Positions 46,926 to 57,674 are shown, counted from the first letter of the stretch. The stretch is DNA of 64,000 nt from Ryuthela nishihirai (GCA_038380435.1 JAWZYU010000001.1:10582001-10646000); one strand, 5' to 3'. Numbers and translations are program-made. Notes: a model not told the origin generated them from the sequence alone.

Positions 46926-47339
46926 TGGGGCGAGGGTGGCTCAGTCGGTAGCGCGCCAGGCTCGTAATCTGTAGTTCCCAGGTTCGAGTCCCAGCTGGGT
47001 CAGCGTTGAGATTTATCTCCGCAAAATTCCCCACCCTGCCCACGGTCAGTAGGGGACACCGATGGGCTTGGAAAGGCCGCCGTCCGTCGGATGGGACGTT
47101 AAACCGTGGCCCCGTGTGTGGGAGAGCCATACCCTGTGCACGTTAAAGAACACGCTGGATGGCCTTGACAGGAGGCTACCATCTGTCTTCCAACAGCTGT
47201 TCCAGTGGGTTCCCTCCCCCAACCTTCTGTGAGACTTCAGGATATTTTCCGCTTATTACTCAGGATATTTTCCTTGTGACCTGGCCATTTAGCCCATGGT
47301 GTGCAAAAAAGTGCCGCTCAGAGGTAAAACAACCCAACC
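46926..47339 (+). mobile_element. SINE A, full-length, 10-bp target duplication
   Basis: The copy is flanked by CTTCTTTATG at 46916-46925 and 47340-47349. It is complete from GGGGCGAGGGTGGCTCAG to TAAAACAACCCAACC and little diverged. It is about 30 bp longer than the copy at 44,011 because of an extra stretch at 47,238-47,273. Confidence 0.96.
46937..46991 (+). promoter_or_regulatory. Internal Pol III promoter of SINE A (A and B boxes)
   Basis: TGGCTCAGTCGG (46937-46948) fits the A box and GGTTCGAGTCC (46981-46991) fits the B box, 32 bp apart as in tRNA genes. The loop CTCGTAATC suggests descent from a tRNA-Met-like gene with CAT changed to CGT, or from a tRNA-Thr(CGT). Confidence 0.85.
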
Positions 47340-47349
47340 CTTCTTTATG

Positions 47350-48439
47350 GACCTATATTAGATTATTGATGCAGTGAAATCCATTGCGATAGTTCCCACA
47401 GTAAGATTTTTCTTCTTTACATAATTGAACTGTGAATAATAATAATAACTGCTATATCAAACTGTTTAATCTATTGAATAGAGTTTCAGAAGTGTTTATA
47501 AGTAACATGATCAGTTTTGGTCAGTTTCGGAGAAATGTTTCTTAAGAGAAATTATTCTGTTCTTAAATATTGCAACTCACAAAACGCTTTAAATACTCAC
47601 CAAACATTGCTGGATATTCAATGTTTGAAAAACATACGAAATGTTTAAATCATAAAACACTTTATTAATTTGCTAAAAGAAAATCAAGTTTTGCTGCAAG
47701 TGAAATATAAATCAGAGCTACTAGATACACCGAGACCTGACAGCCATTCAACAAAAGGAGAAAAATGTGATATGCCTAAAGATTGGTTATTTAATTTGAA
47801 TAAAATTTAATTACTAGTCATTCCCCCACATATAATGTAAAGAAAAATAATCTATTATTAATATTATAAAATTTATTAGATTTTCAAAAATTGCTCTCAG
47901 TTGAATATTTACAGATACATTAATAATTAAAACACCTAAGAGGTATGGAAAAATAGGATCGAATTCCTATTTTCAAAAAAACTTTCGTGATCTGAATTTG
48001 ACACTATGTTTCGATTGAAATAACTAAAAATAATTTCTTGTACAGCTTTGATTTATGACAACTATATAAATACATTTCAGCAGTATGATTTAGTCAATTT
48101 TTATATTTTATATTATTTAAACTTATTGTGAAAAGATTTTATCTGATTTCATGTACTAAGCTACCACTAAGAAAATTAGACCTTATAATATATATAATTC
48201 ATTGGTATATTTTTTTTATCAGAACATTTGAATAAGATTTTTTGTTCAGATTGGACTGAGCTCAGACGTGGTAGGAAGCGGACGTGTTTTTGCTTAGCTC
48301 CAAGAAGTGTAGTTAGCTAAACTTTTACTTAAATTGCCTATAACCTTGGGCGAGATCGAGTATTGAACCCGGTGGAACCCTTAGTCGGCAGGTTAGGATT
48401 AATTTAGCCTAATTATTTACCAAAACTTTGTGTAGGATT
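47350..48439. other. AT-rich gap
   Basis: No gene was recognised in about 1.1 kb. Confidence 0.5.
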
Positions 48440-48466
48440 GTAGAGATTTCAAGCTGAAATCTCTAC
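48440..48466. repeat. Short perfect hairpin
   Basis: GTAGAGATTTCA and TGAAATCTCTAC (12-bp arms) enclose AGC. A second short inverted pair, CGTTAGAATCGA and TCGATTCTAACG, lies at about 48,618-48,656. Confidence 0.8.
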
Positions 48467-48846
48467 TTGCTTTCTGCATTGCAGTCCGTTTTTTATTACC
48501 TGTGTGGGATAAATTGTTATACGTATTCGATTTTTACTGACAAATTTTTAATTTGTCGGTTTTTACCTTTGTTGAAGTTTTTGTTTTTTAAAAATTGTTA
48601 CTTTTAGGATTTGTTACCGTTAGAATCGAGCGCAATACGCGTTCGATTCTAACGATTTTCCAATCTTTAATTGTCAGTTTTGAAGCTTTTGCTATTTATA
48701 ACTTTATTCGTTTGACTTGTGGAATTATTTTAAATGTTTCAATGTGAAATTTAAACTGTATTTTAAAGGATTTGCAAGTGCAAGTTTACCTTTTATTTAT
48801 ATTATATCCTCAAATTTGAAATTTAGCAAATTTCTTATTATTTAAC

Positions 48847-50185
48847 ATGATGTCACAAAACGAAGGATCTGTTATTTCTATTGCGGACCACCGACAGGAC
48901 CAATTCAACGATTCTCTTGAATCGGACCACCGGGAAGCTTCGGCTATGATAGAAGCTATATCGGACCACCGAGAAAGCTCCCATATTAACTATGAGGCAG
49001 AAGTCTGTGATTTTATAACTGAGAAAAAACATTCTTTTAAATGATGTTAATGAGATTTTAAACAATCTGCCCAACATGAAAGGTATCTATGGACTTCTTC
49101 CCATGAGATATGCTTTCATAAACAAAACAATTCTACAAAAGTTCCAACTCGAAAAAGAGATAAATGAACCTATATGTAATGATGAAAGCCAAAGTATCGA
49201 AAATGTCACTGAGGATGCCAAGCACTTCTACATCTGACCAATGTACTAGTAATCCAATGAATGACATGGATACTGTACCAAATAATGATAATAACTGAAA
49301 TGCTTTACAAATTGAGTATCACAAAGAATTTGACACAGTCAGTGATGGATTTAAAAAGGTCAAGAAGGGACATAAAAGAGCCGTCTCGCCTGTTGAGAAT
49401 GATTTTATCTCAAAATCCAGATTTTCTGTCTTAGACGAAGAAAATCTGGATCCAATTGAGTCTGAAATGTACGAAAATGAAGATCTTGCTCAATCCTAAG
49501 CTAAGGGAAATAGGAGAGTAAATATTCCCCCCACTACACTACGATCCCCTAAAAACTGGACAACTATTCATCGGGAATTAACCAGGATAACAGTAGAAAA
49601 TTTCACTGCCAAGAATTCAGGAGACTCGATCCGCATTCAAACAAAATGCATTGATGACTATCGTGCATTTGTGAAAAAATTTGAAACAACCAAACAGTTT
49701 CATACTTAGAAATTAAAGGCCGAATAAAACCTGAAAATAGTGTTGAAAAACCTACCTACTGATGCTGATTGTGAGTAAATAAAACGTGAACTAGTAGGCT
49801 TAGGATTCCCAGTCATAAAGATACCCCAGTTGAAGCGTGGGAAAGAGAGAATATTGATACTAGTTTTTTTGTGGAGCTGCACAAAAATGCAGTTAACAAG
49901 AAACTATACGACATCTCGGATTTCTTTCACCTAATGATTAAGATAGAGAGCTAGAGAGCCAAAAAGAGCCCAACTCAGTGCCACAGATGATAGAGGTATG
50001 GGCATGCTCAAAGTGGGTGTTACAATCTCCCGAGATGCGTGAAATGTGCAGGTGAGCATCTTTCTAAATATTGCGCTCGACATAAATCCGATACTCTTCC
50101 TAAATGTGCCAATTGTGGCCTTAGTCATACGGCTGATTATAAAGGATGTACCCACTTTCCGAAACGGGACGTGCTGACTGCTTGA
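48847..50185 (+). pseudogene. ORF1 (gag-like) of a Jockey-type LINE, broken
   Basis: The frame opens with ATG at 48847 and an SDHRE-rich N-terminus, then breaks repeatedly. Downstream pieces read PMRYAFINKTILQKFQLEKE and, near 49,870, FFVELHKNAVNKKLYDISDF with FHLMIKIE. The latter resembles the domain that precedes zinc knuckles in insect Jockey/I-type ORF1 proteins. Two CCHC knuckles follow in one frame: CVKCAGEHLSKYC (50036-50074, CX2CX3HX4C) and CANCGLSHTADYKGC (50105-50149, CX2CX3HX6C), ending at TGA 50183-50185. Such proteins bind the element RNA in the retrotransposition particle. Several stops and frameshifts make this copy inactive. Confidence 0.85.
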
Positions 50186-50560
50186 AAGAAGACCATTCTT
50201 TTAAAGAAGACAAATAGAATTAACCACTATAATAATATATTACTCCACAGAATTATTATGCTAATGCAGTTGCAAATAAAGCACTTTGCAAATACAAATG
50301 ATTAAAGGGAAATCTTTACCCGTAAATAAACCACCAACCAAAAAGCCTTCAAATGAAACATCTCCTCCTAGTGATCATTTTGATGCTAGAATATTAAATG
50401 ATCTAAAGGAGGTATTTCAGATTATTAAGAGTTTGAATGTTTCTAAAATTCTGCTCATTTTTAAAACTCTCATTACAGAGTATCAAAAAAGCTAACGGTT
50501 TAATGGGAAAGCTAACAGTTGGCTTAAAGGCTTTCAACTATTTAATATTTACTCTAAATT

Positions 50561-50870
50561 TTGATGGATAATGCTGTTCAGAAAACATATGTTAAGATCT
50601 TAGCATGGAATAGCCATGATATTCTTACCGATCTCCATGAGTTCTGTCGCTTTTTAACAGATTCTCACGCTCACATAGTCCTATTGGGCGAGACGCACCT
50701 CCGTGGTTCTGATGCACTTAAATTTCTTAATTTTGAAGTATATAGGACGATCGCTCGTACAACAGTGGAGGGGGTACTGCCGTTGTTGTCAAGCGAATCA
50801 TAAAATATCATTTAATTTCCACTCCTAAACTCAATAGTTTGGAAGCTACAGTAAATCCCTTTGTAAAATA
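50561..50870 (+). pseudogene. Start of Jockey-type ORF2 (endonuclease), truncated
   Basis: The plus-strand frame from 50561 reads KILAWNSHDI, then HAHIVLLGETHLRG, carrying the conserved Asn of the first block and the catalytic Glu of the 'ETHL' block of an APE-type endonuclease. A frameshift near 50,772 is followed in another frame by GGTAVVVKRIIKYHLI and LEATV, the next conserved block. Homology ends near 50,870, so the rest of the endonuclease and all of the reverse transcriptase are missing. It follows ORF1 on the same strand by about 375 bp, so both belong to one element cut off at its 3' end. Confidence 0.8.
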
Positions 50871-51124
50871 TGAAAAAAAAATTCTCCACTTATAAAATGT
50901 GTAAAATAATTTGTATAGATATGTAATTTAAATGGACATGAAAAAAAGCATTTTTAAACTCAGTATTTTGTTTTGTTCATAATGCTTTTCAACTGTGTAG
51001 CTAATAGTTTAACGTGTATAATTCATACTTTTGGAACAACTGGTTGTTTTCAAATAACAGAGTCGCAGGTAAGCATCTGCAGGAGATACATATTAAAATA
51101 TTTTAAGGGAAATATTGTCATTTG
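50871..51124. other. AT-rich spacer between two LINEs
   Basis: No feature was recognised. Confidence 0.4.
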
Positions 51125-51205
51125 CGTGTGGGATCCGAACACAGGACCTCTTGGAAACATGTCAGGTGCTCCGACGGCTGAGCTACCGACTTCCGAATAA
51201 TCATC
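51125..51205 (-). mobile_element. tRNA-like head of a third SINE (SINE C) or a decayed tRNA gene
   Basis: On the minus strand: GTAGCTCAGCCGTCGGAGC (D-arm and A box), ACATGTTTCC (anticodon-loop region) and TGTTCGGATCCCA (B box). The acceptor ends do not pair, so it is not a working tRNA as it stands. No SINE A or SINE B body follows. Confidence 0.5.
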
Positions 51206-51290
51206 ATCAGTTGTTGGATTTAAGCATTATTATAACAAACGAGTTAGTCCTTGGAAATTTACCTGATTGTAATTGTAGACTCTGGTCTAA

Positions 51291-54280
51291 TCATCATCAT
51301 CATCATCATCGTCGTCGTCGTCATCATCATCATCAAGCAGCCATGGGCTACGGAGATCCAACCAGACCGTGCAATTTAGTTCTCCAAGCAAGTCTATCCT
51401 GAGCTACATCTACTGCATCTGGCCACTGCACACCAATTCTAACAAGGTCCTGTTTAACATTGTCTGCCCACCGCATCCTAGGTCTCCCCCTCCTTCTGAG
51501 GCCTCTAGGCACACTGTTCATAACCCTATTCGCCAATCTATAATTATCCATACGGGTAACATGGCCAAACCAACGGAGTCTCTCTCTGCACAATATGCTG
51601 CTTAAAGGAGGTTGCAAACTCCTTTGCCTAACATCATCATTAGTTACAAAGTTGCACCACCTAATGCCCAAGATACTGCGTAAGCATCTGGAATCAAAAG
51701 CATCTAGTTTCCTGTTATCTTGTTTACAAAGTGTCCAAGTTTCATTACCATAACTAACCCTAGAAAAAACCAAACTATTATAGTCTAATTTTAGTCTTTA
51801 GGTGTATGCGGCTATTTCTCCACACTCTCACTAGATTCTTAAAAGTCCCGGCAGCAATCCCTATTCTTGTATTTAACTCACGCCACACTTCACCAGTATC
51901 TGTTGCATAGTTCCCAAGATAATTAAAGTAAGACACTTGCTCAAGAGTGCAGGCATTCAAAACAACTGAAGAACTATCTGCCAGATCAATTTTCATCATG
52001 TTAGTTTTTCTCTGTTTATCATCATACCTACACTACTACCAGTCTCATCATACAGCTAGAATGAAAGAGTTCATCGCATCAACATCATTTGCCAGAAAGG
52101 CGAAATCATCAGCATATTCTAAATCATAAATTTTCGTATCTCCAGTCCATTTAAGGCCAAAATCTTTCCCTTGAAGTGAATTTCGCATAACATAATCAAC
52201 AACCAAACTAAAGAGAAAAGGAGACAAAATGCACCCTTGTCCAACACCAGAAGTAATGCTAAACCAATTGCTACAAGCCTTACCAACTCTCACACACGAC
52301 TCAGTGTTATTATAGAGAGCTTTCATAATGTTAACTAACTTGTCTGGTATACCATATGATCTCACAATCAACCACAAATTATGACGATCAACAGAGTCGA
52401 AAGCCTTTTTGAAATCAACAAAGCTAGCAACCAAAGGTTTCTGAAACTCTAAACATTTCTCAAGAATCTGCCTAAGTGAAAATATCTGATCCACACATCC
52501 CCTACCACTTCTGAATCCACATTGCTCATCATGCAATTGACTGTCAACCAGATTCTTGATTCTATTAAGCACAATCATGGAAAGAACTTTACCTGGAACA
52601 GAGAGTAGGCTGATACCCCTATAGTTATCACAAGAACTGCGATCACCTTTTTTGAAAATAGGGATAATAATAGCTCTGGTAAAATCCTTAGGAACCATGC
52701 CTTTATCATAAAAGACATTCGAAATTTCAGTCATCCAAGTGGTAACCGAAACATTCCCAACTCCATTTCCGTAGTAATTTCATCTACCCCTGGGGATTTA
52801 TGTTGTTTAAGTTTAGAAATAGCCAAAATAACTTCAGATTGTGTTATAGGGCCAACATTAAAGCCACCAATGCATCTATCATCATTACAAACAATAGGAG
52901 TAGAACTAACATATTGTTTAGAACATCACTGAAATGCTCAGCCCACCTAGCCAGGACAGAATTCACACCTTCTATAACCTTACCTTGTTTATCCTTCAAT
53001 CCCTGTATACGTGTCAGTTTTCTATCACACAAAACATTAACTATCTGATACAGCTCTCTGCTGTTGTGCTGTCTAACTGCATCCTTGACTTTGTCAGCCA
53101 AGCCATCAAGCCAAAGATTCTTATCAGCAGCTAACTGATCCTTTACACGTTTATTAAGTTCTCTGTAGTGCTTTCTATTAGGACTAGTAGGGTATTGATT
53201 AAGGGCATTTCTGCAGTTCTTTCTTTCTGAAATAAGCTCTAGGTTATTATCACTCAAATAATTCTGCCACCGCTGCTCTTTGTTTCCTAAAAGAGTACGG
53301 TTAGTTTCAAGAAAAGCCTGTTTAAAATGGTTTCATTCTTCCTCAACTTCAGCAGTAAGCATACTATGACTGTCATAATGATTAAGTAACCTATCATGGT
53401 AAGCTTTGGTTATAACTGGGTCTTGCAGAGCTTCAGCATTAAAAGTAAATTTTTTTAACCCTAGCACAACACTTTTTAAGTTTAAGTTGCAAGACACTTT
53501 TAACAAGGTAATGGTGAGATCCAATTTCAGCTCCCCTATATGACCTGGTATTCCTAACAGAACTAGCCCATTTGCTGTTAATTAACATATAATCTGTCAT
53601 ATTCTTATGCATCCCATCGGGTGAAACCCATGTGTACTTATGTATGTCGCGGTGTTTGCAATAAGTGTTAGTTATTCTGAAACCATTGAGTTTACTTACC
53701 TGTAGGAGACGTTGCCCATTGCCATTGCAGCTATCAATACCAAAAGGGCCTATTTCTCCTCCCCAAAGGTCAAAGTCAGTACCAACTTTGGCATTGAAGT
53801 CACCTAGAACAAGGGTAATATCTCCTTTCTTGACAGAATTCAAAATATCCTGAAGTTGTTCATAAAACCTATCCTTCTCATCCTCATCGGCATCCTCAGT
53901 GGGGGCATAACAGCAGATAACATTCAAGTCTTTAACGTTTGTCGGAAATTTTGCTGTAAGAAACCTTTCATTAATACACTCATATCCTAGACGAGCATCA
54001 CTAGCGTGTCTGCTGAGAAGCAGACCACGCCTTGTTGATGTTTATTGTCGTCCCTCCCTGAAAAGAGAAATTTAAGATTATTTTTAAGAATCTGACCTTT
54101 ATCTGTCCATCTGGTCTCTTGCAAGCCGAGAGTATCTAAATTATAATGGTGGAATTCTTGTGTGAGGACATCAAGAGAAAAAGCTCTGTGCAGAGTCCTC
54201 ACATTCCAACTACCTAGGAGAGGAAATGTTTAGTGGGATGTTTAAAGAAACTATATTTATTGAGAGAGGGAATGCCGACA
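51291..54280 (-). mobile_element. RTE-like LINE, nearly complete coding length, decayed
   Basis: The element lies on the minus strand. Its 3' end at 51,291 is a (GAT)n/(GAC)n run, fitting the simple-repeat tails of RTE elements. Coding sequence extends to about 54,215. Sequence up to about 54,990 may be its 5' leader, but the border is not marked. Two further 5'-truncated copies of the 3' end lie at 29,404-29,630 and 57,675-58,258 in the same orientation. No target duplication was identified. Confidence 0.85.
51345..54215 (-). pseudogene. RTE-type endonuclease/reverse transcriptase with frameshifts
   Basis: From N to C terminus, on the minus strand: WNVRTLHRAF and LGLQETRWTDKG (start of the APE endonuclease with catalytic Glu, 54,215-54,100); NVICCYAPTEDADEDEKDRF and LVLGDFNAKVG (53,930-53,790); a linker (53,257-52,844); then the reverse-transcriptase core with FVDFKKAFDSVDR, GVGQGCILSPFLFSL and LEYADDFAFLA (YADD codons at 52105-52116). 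The C-terminal region reads RLRWFGHVTRM, GLRRRGRPRMRW and DRLAWRTKLHG, typical of the RTE/BovB lineage. Frame changes occur near 54,040, 53,430, 52,800, 52,040 and 51,775, so no full protein is made. Most domains are still easily read, so decay is moderate. Confidence 0.9.
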
Positions 54281-54994
54281 ATATCAAACAGCCCCCTAAT
54301 CGCAGACATGGGGCAAAGAACCGTTCCCCCACCACTAAAGGCTGAAGCCATCTACACTGGAAGACATCCTCCAATGTAGAATTTGACGATGCCAATAGAA
54401 GCAAAGAGTTCAGGTGCCTGCGATGACCTCTGCTCAGGATTATCCACCAGCTGATAAACATATCCTGTGAATCTATTCACTTGGGGCTGTCAACCCAAAA
54501 ACAAAGAGAAAACGCAGCGGAAGATTTTCCCTCCACAGAAGCCCACCAGTGCAGCAAAATCAGGATCCATAATCAAGCTCAAAGTCATAATTCAATCCAG
54601 TCCAGAGGGTTTTTATGGTCAGCAAGAGGACCCTGTGTGGTTGACCACTCCTCAGCAGGGTAGGGAGAAAAAGAAAACTAGCCAAAGTTGTCCAGATCAG
54701 TAGGACACACTAATCTGATAGCCCTCTCCTTCCGTTCAATGCTGGAAGAGAGTATCTCTTTTGAAAGGTACTAACGGTCTGCACCACGAGGAGGGGTCGG
54801 ACATTAGGTGCTAAGCCTGGCCGGTTCTATGCATCATCACAGGAGATTGATGCATAGCTCTCCTTCCAGTGACTACCTAGTCAAAACTCTTAGGCCAAAC
54901 TTTAAGGGGTGTTAGAACACACCTAAACAAGCACTTTTCATCATGCAACGCAGGGTCGGAACTCAAGCGGTGAAGCGGTAGAGAGCGCTTTCCA
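54281..54994. other. Possible 5' leader of the RTE-like LINE
   Basis: The minus-strand open frame 54,210-54,461 has no recognised domain. This stretch separates the LINE from the next transposon ORF. Confidence 0.35.
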
Positions 54995-55221
54995 GTGAAC
55001 ACTTACAAGAGCTGGGTTTCGCACTCGTCATCATTTCTACCATGGATTGCAGAACGCATGGATTGTTTCACGAATCAGGAGAAGGCAGACAAGCATTTCA
55101 CGTACAGAGCTGCGGACGGGAATGGGAGGGAAGCCCAAAGACTGTACCGGGAGGGCTTTCCTACCAGACGTGTGCCTGATCGTAAAACCTTTCAGCGATT
55201 GCACCGGTATCTGTGCGAAAC
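54995..55221 (+). pseudogene. Transposon helix-turn-helix ORF (DUF4817-like), cut by an insertion
   Basis: The frame contains MDCFTNQEKADKHFTYRAAD, then GNGREAQRLYREGFPTRRVP and DRKTFQRLHRYLCETGR. The pattern 'ad.h..yg...gn...a...Y...fP.RR.P....F..l...L.ETG' is, from memory, that of the DUF4817-type helix-turn-helix domain common on arthropod transposon proteins, where it probably binds DNA. The best start is the internal ATG at 55058, which opens directly on the domain. At about 55,222 the reading frame runs into the CAGGGCGTAGCCATGG element, so everything downstream of the domain is lost. The rest of the host transposon was not found in the window. Confidence 0.7.
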
Positions 55222-55905
55222 AGGGCGTAGCCATGGGGGGATAGGGGGGAGCCCCCCCCCCCCCCCCCACCCCCGAAGTAACTCGGAGTTGGCAAAATTC
55301 GAAGCGACTTCGTAAAATACAGGGGAGTTGTGAAAATTTGTAAATTTTTTTTCGAAAATTAAGGGGTGTTGTCAAAACCGAGGCAACTTGGCAAATCTAA
55401 GGCAGTTTGGAAAATGGAGAGAAGGCAAAATTTAGAGCAGTTGGCAAAATTCGAAGCCACTTGGTAAAATACAGGTGTGTTGGCAAAATTTTGGGGAGTT
55501 GGCAAAATTCGGAGTGACTTGGCAAAATCAAGGGACAGTTGGCAAATTTTCGGAGTGGCTTTGCAAAATCGTGGGGAGTTGGCAAAATTCAGGTGAGATG
55601 TGAAAATTTGGATTTTTTTTTCTGTAAAATTATGGCGAGTTGGCAAAATCTAGGGGCAGTTGGCAAAAATCGGAGTGACTTGGCAAAATCGTGGGGTGTT
55701 GGTTAAATTCAGGTGAGATGTTAAAATTGCAATCTTTTTTCTGTAAAAATTATGGCGTGTTGGCAAAATCGAGGCAACTTCACAATATCTAGGAAAGTTG
55801 GCAAATCTTGGGGGAGTTGGCAAAATTAAGAGTGACTTCTCAAGAATCAGGTGTGATTAAAAATTGGGATTTTTTCTGTAAAATTGTGACGAGATGCCAA
55901 ACTCT
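55222..55905. mobile_element. Second copy of the TTGGCAAAAT repeat element
   Basis: The element starts CAGGGCGTAGCCATGGGG and AGCCC, then a long C run (55,250-55,268). TTGGCAAAATTCGGAGTG and ACTTGGCAAAATC units and the GTGAGATGTGAAAATT module follow, as at 33,551-34,620. It interrupts the helix-turn-helix ORF. Minus-strand open frames here (55,359-55,646) are repeat artefacts. Confidence 0.8.
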
Positions 55906-55907
55906 AG

Positions 55908-56188
55908 GTCTTGTTAGGAGACATGGTAGCCTCCCTTCCCAGCATATTCTTTAATGTGCACAGAGTATGGCTATCCTGCACAAAGAACCACGTTTTACGT
56001 ATCATCCGACAGACCGCAGCTAGACAGTTAGTAGGGGATACAGATGGACTTTCGAAGGTCATCAGTACTAACTGTCCAGGAGGGTGGTGGGAGTTTTGAG
56101 CAGATAAATATCAACGCTGGACCAGGTGGGACTCGAACCTGGGAACTGCAGATTACGAGCCTGGAGAGCTAAGGACTGAACCAGTTTC
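55908..56188 (-). mobile_element. SINE A 5' part, minus strand
   Basis: GAGACATGGTAGCCTCCC, CTTTAATGTGCACAGAG and the inverted head (GGGACTCGAACCTGGG, GATTACGAGCCTGG) identify it. In the middle the copy is rearranged: AGACAGTTAGTAGGGG and TACTAACTGTCC appear as an inverted pair around a piece of the body. Confidence 0.82.
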
Positions 56189-56757
56189 CTCCCTTATTAT
56201 AGGTATTTACATCCCTAAGACATTAATTCTGGTACTACTCTCGTATGTTCATAATGCAAGTTATTACTTTCCATTGTAATTTTTTTATTGTTTTCATGTT
56301 CTGACAGAGTGTATAATACTGTAGAAAGTTTTCTTGCCTTCTTTAAATCGATTATTTTCATTATCATTAGGAGTGTACAAGATGAATCACTTAAGGTTTT
56401 CTATATCAATGGAATATAATAATTTGCAACCTGAATTATGAAAAATTTGTTGTGTTTTATTTAAATATTAAGAAAGCCGAAATCAAAACAATTGGTACAA
56501 ATAATTCAATAGCGTTAAGTATTCCTGTTTTCTCAACTATTTCTCCTCTTTCTGATTTTTTCCTTATATTGCTTGTTATTATTATTATATTTTTAATTTA
56601 TTTGTACTAATCGAGAGATTTTGATCTCCTAAAGAAATATTTTATTATTTCTGTTTCGAACATCAAAATTATGCAAAATCAATGTTTTAAACATAACAAA
56701 TATCTTTCAATATAATTCATTTCGTTTATTAAAACTATTTTTTTTTCTTTAAAACAG
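56189..56757. other. AT-rich presumed intron end
   Basis: This non-coding stretch ends in a pyrimidine-rich tract (about 56,738-56,750) and AG at 56756-56757, the probable splice acceptor of the zinc-finger exon. Confidence 0.5.
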
Positions 56758-57188
56758 GGAGGAATGTTTATGTGTGCGACATCTGCCAGTGCAGGTTTAC
56801 ATTATTGAAATATCTGATCAAGCACAAGAAGAGGCATCGAGGGGAAGGAATAGTACGGAAATATCCTTGTTCATTATGTTCCTACTCTACTGATTATTTA
56901 ACCACCATCAAGCGCCATATGCTCACCGACTCCGGGGAGCGTCCCCATAAGTGCTTCCACTGTGAAAAGAGCTTCAGCGAGAAGAGAAATTTCAAAGTAC
57001 ATCTTCGTATCCACACAGGAGAAAGACCATTTCCTTGCGATCTCTGTAGCAAGTCTTTCAGACAACAGGGCATTTTAATTCGGCACAGGCTAACCCACTT
57101 ACTACAAAAACCATTCATATGTAAACACTGTGAGAAATCATTTGTGCAAAAGAATCATTTGAATCGACATGAGAAGAAGCACTTTTAA
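56758..57188 (+). CDS. C2H2 zinc-finger protein, probable last exon (five fingers)
   Basis: The exon begins after a T-rich tract and AG at 56756-56757. Its first two bases complete a codon from an earlier exon, and it ends at TAA 57186-57188. Numbering from 56772 as residue 1, the fingers are: 1, C2-C5-H18-H22; 2, C33-C36-H49 with Asp53 where the last His is expected; 3, C61-C64-H77-H81; 4, C89-C92-H105-H109; 5, C117-C120-H133-H137. TGERP linkers join fingers 3 and 4; the linker after finger 2 is SGERP, and after finger 4 it is LLQKP. Such proteins usually bind DNA in the nucleus as transcription regulators. No effector domain lies on this exon, and earlier exons were not found. No stop or frameshift interrupts it, unlike every other protein trace here. 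A retrogene is unlikely given the splice signal. Confidence 0.85.
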
Positions 57189-57227
57189 AGCTGTTGCATC
57201 CATATATATGATTGTTTGGAATTTGTT

Positions 57228-57233
57228 ATTAAA
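57228..57233 (+). promoter_or_regulatory. Candidate polyadenylation signal ATTAAA
   Basis: The common variant hexamer lies 40 nt after the zinc-finger stop codon. It is plausible by position only, as such hexamers are frequent in AT-rich DNA. Confidence 0.35.
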
Positions 57234-57489
57234 TTCAAATATTTTAATCTCTTATGCGTTCGCAATTTATCCCTTTTGGTTGTGAATTTTACTGTTTTCA
57301 TGATGTGACAGAAAATGTGGTACAAACTTTCAAAGTTCTCTTTATAAATGGATTATAAAATTCGCTATCTGTTTGCAATATCTGATACTTAAGGTTCTTT
57401 TGGATGAAACAACTGTATTAAGTGACATGAGCCATTTTAAATTCATTTCATAAGTTCAATACATTTTTCTGAGATTTTGCAAAATATGA

Positions 57490-57554
57490 AGAAAATAGTA
57501 GCAACTAATTTTGTAGTGTTATTAACACTACAAAATTAGTTGCTACTATTTTCT
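57490..57554. repeat. Perfect 65-bp hairpin with 31-bp arms and 3-nt loop
   Basis: The arm 57490-57520 pairs without mismatch with 57524-57554, with ATT as loop. It lies about 300 bp downstream of the zinc-finger stop codon. A perfect arm of this length implies a very recent origin. Confidence 0.97.
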
Positions 57555-57674
57555 CTACATATACTATATGTTTATTAAACATATTTTCAATGCATTCTCT
57601 TGTGTTATATTTTCTTTATCCTACTTCTATTTAATATATAAATATTTCCTTTACTTGATAACATAAAAAAATTA

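Noticed and set aside
55037..55375. 112-residue minus-strand frame with a Pro/Gly-rich middle
   Set aside because: It lies opposite the helix-turn-helix ORF and crosses into the C-run of the neighbouring element, so it is a shadow frame.
56894..57118. Minus-strand open frame inside the zinc-finger exon
   Set aside because: It is antisense to the clear C2H2 coding frame.
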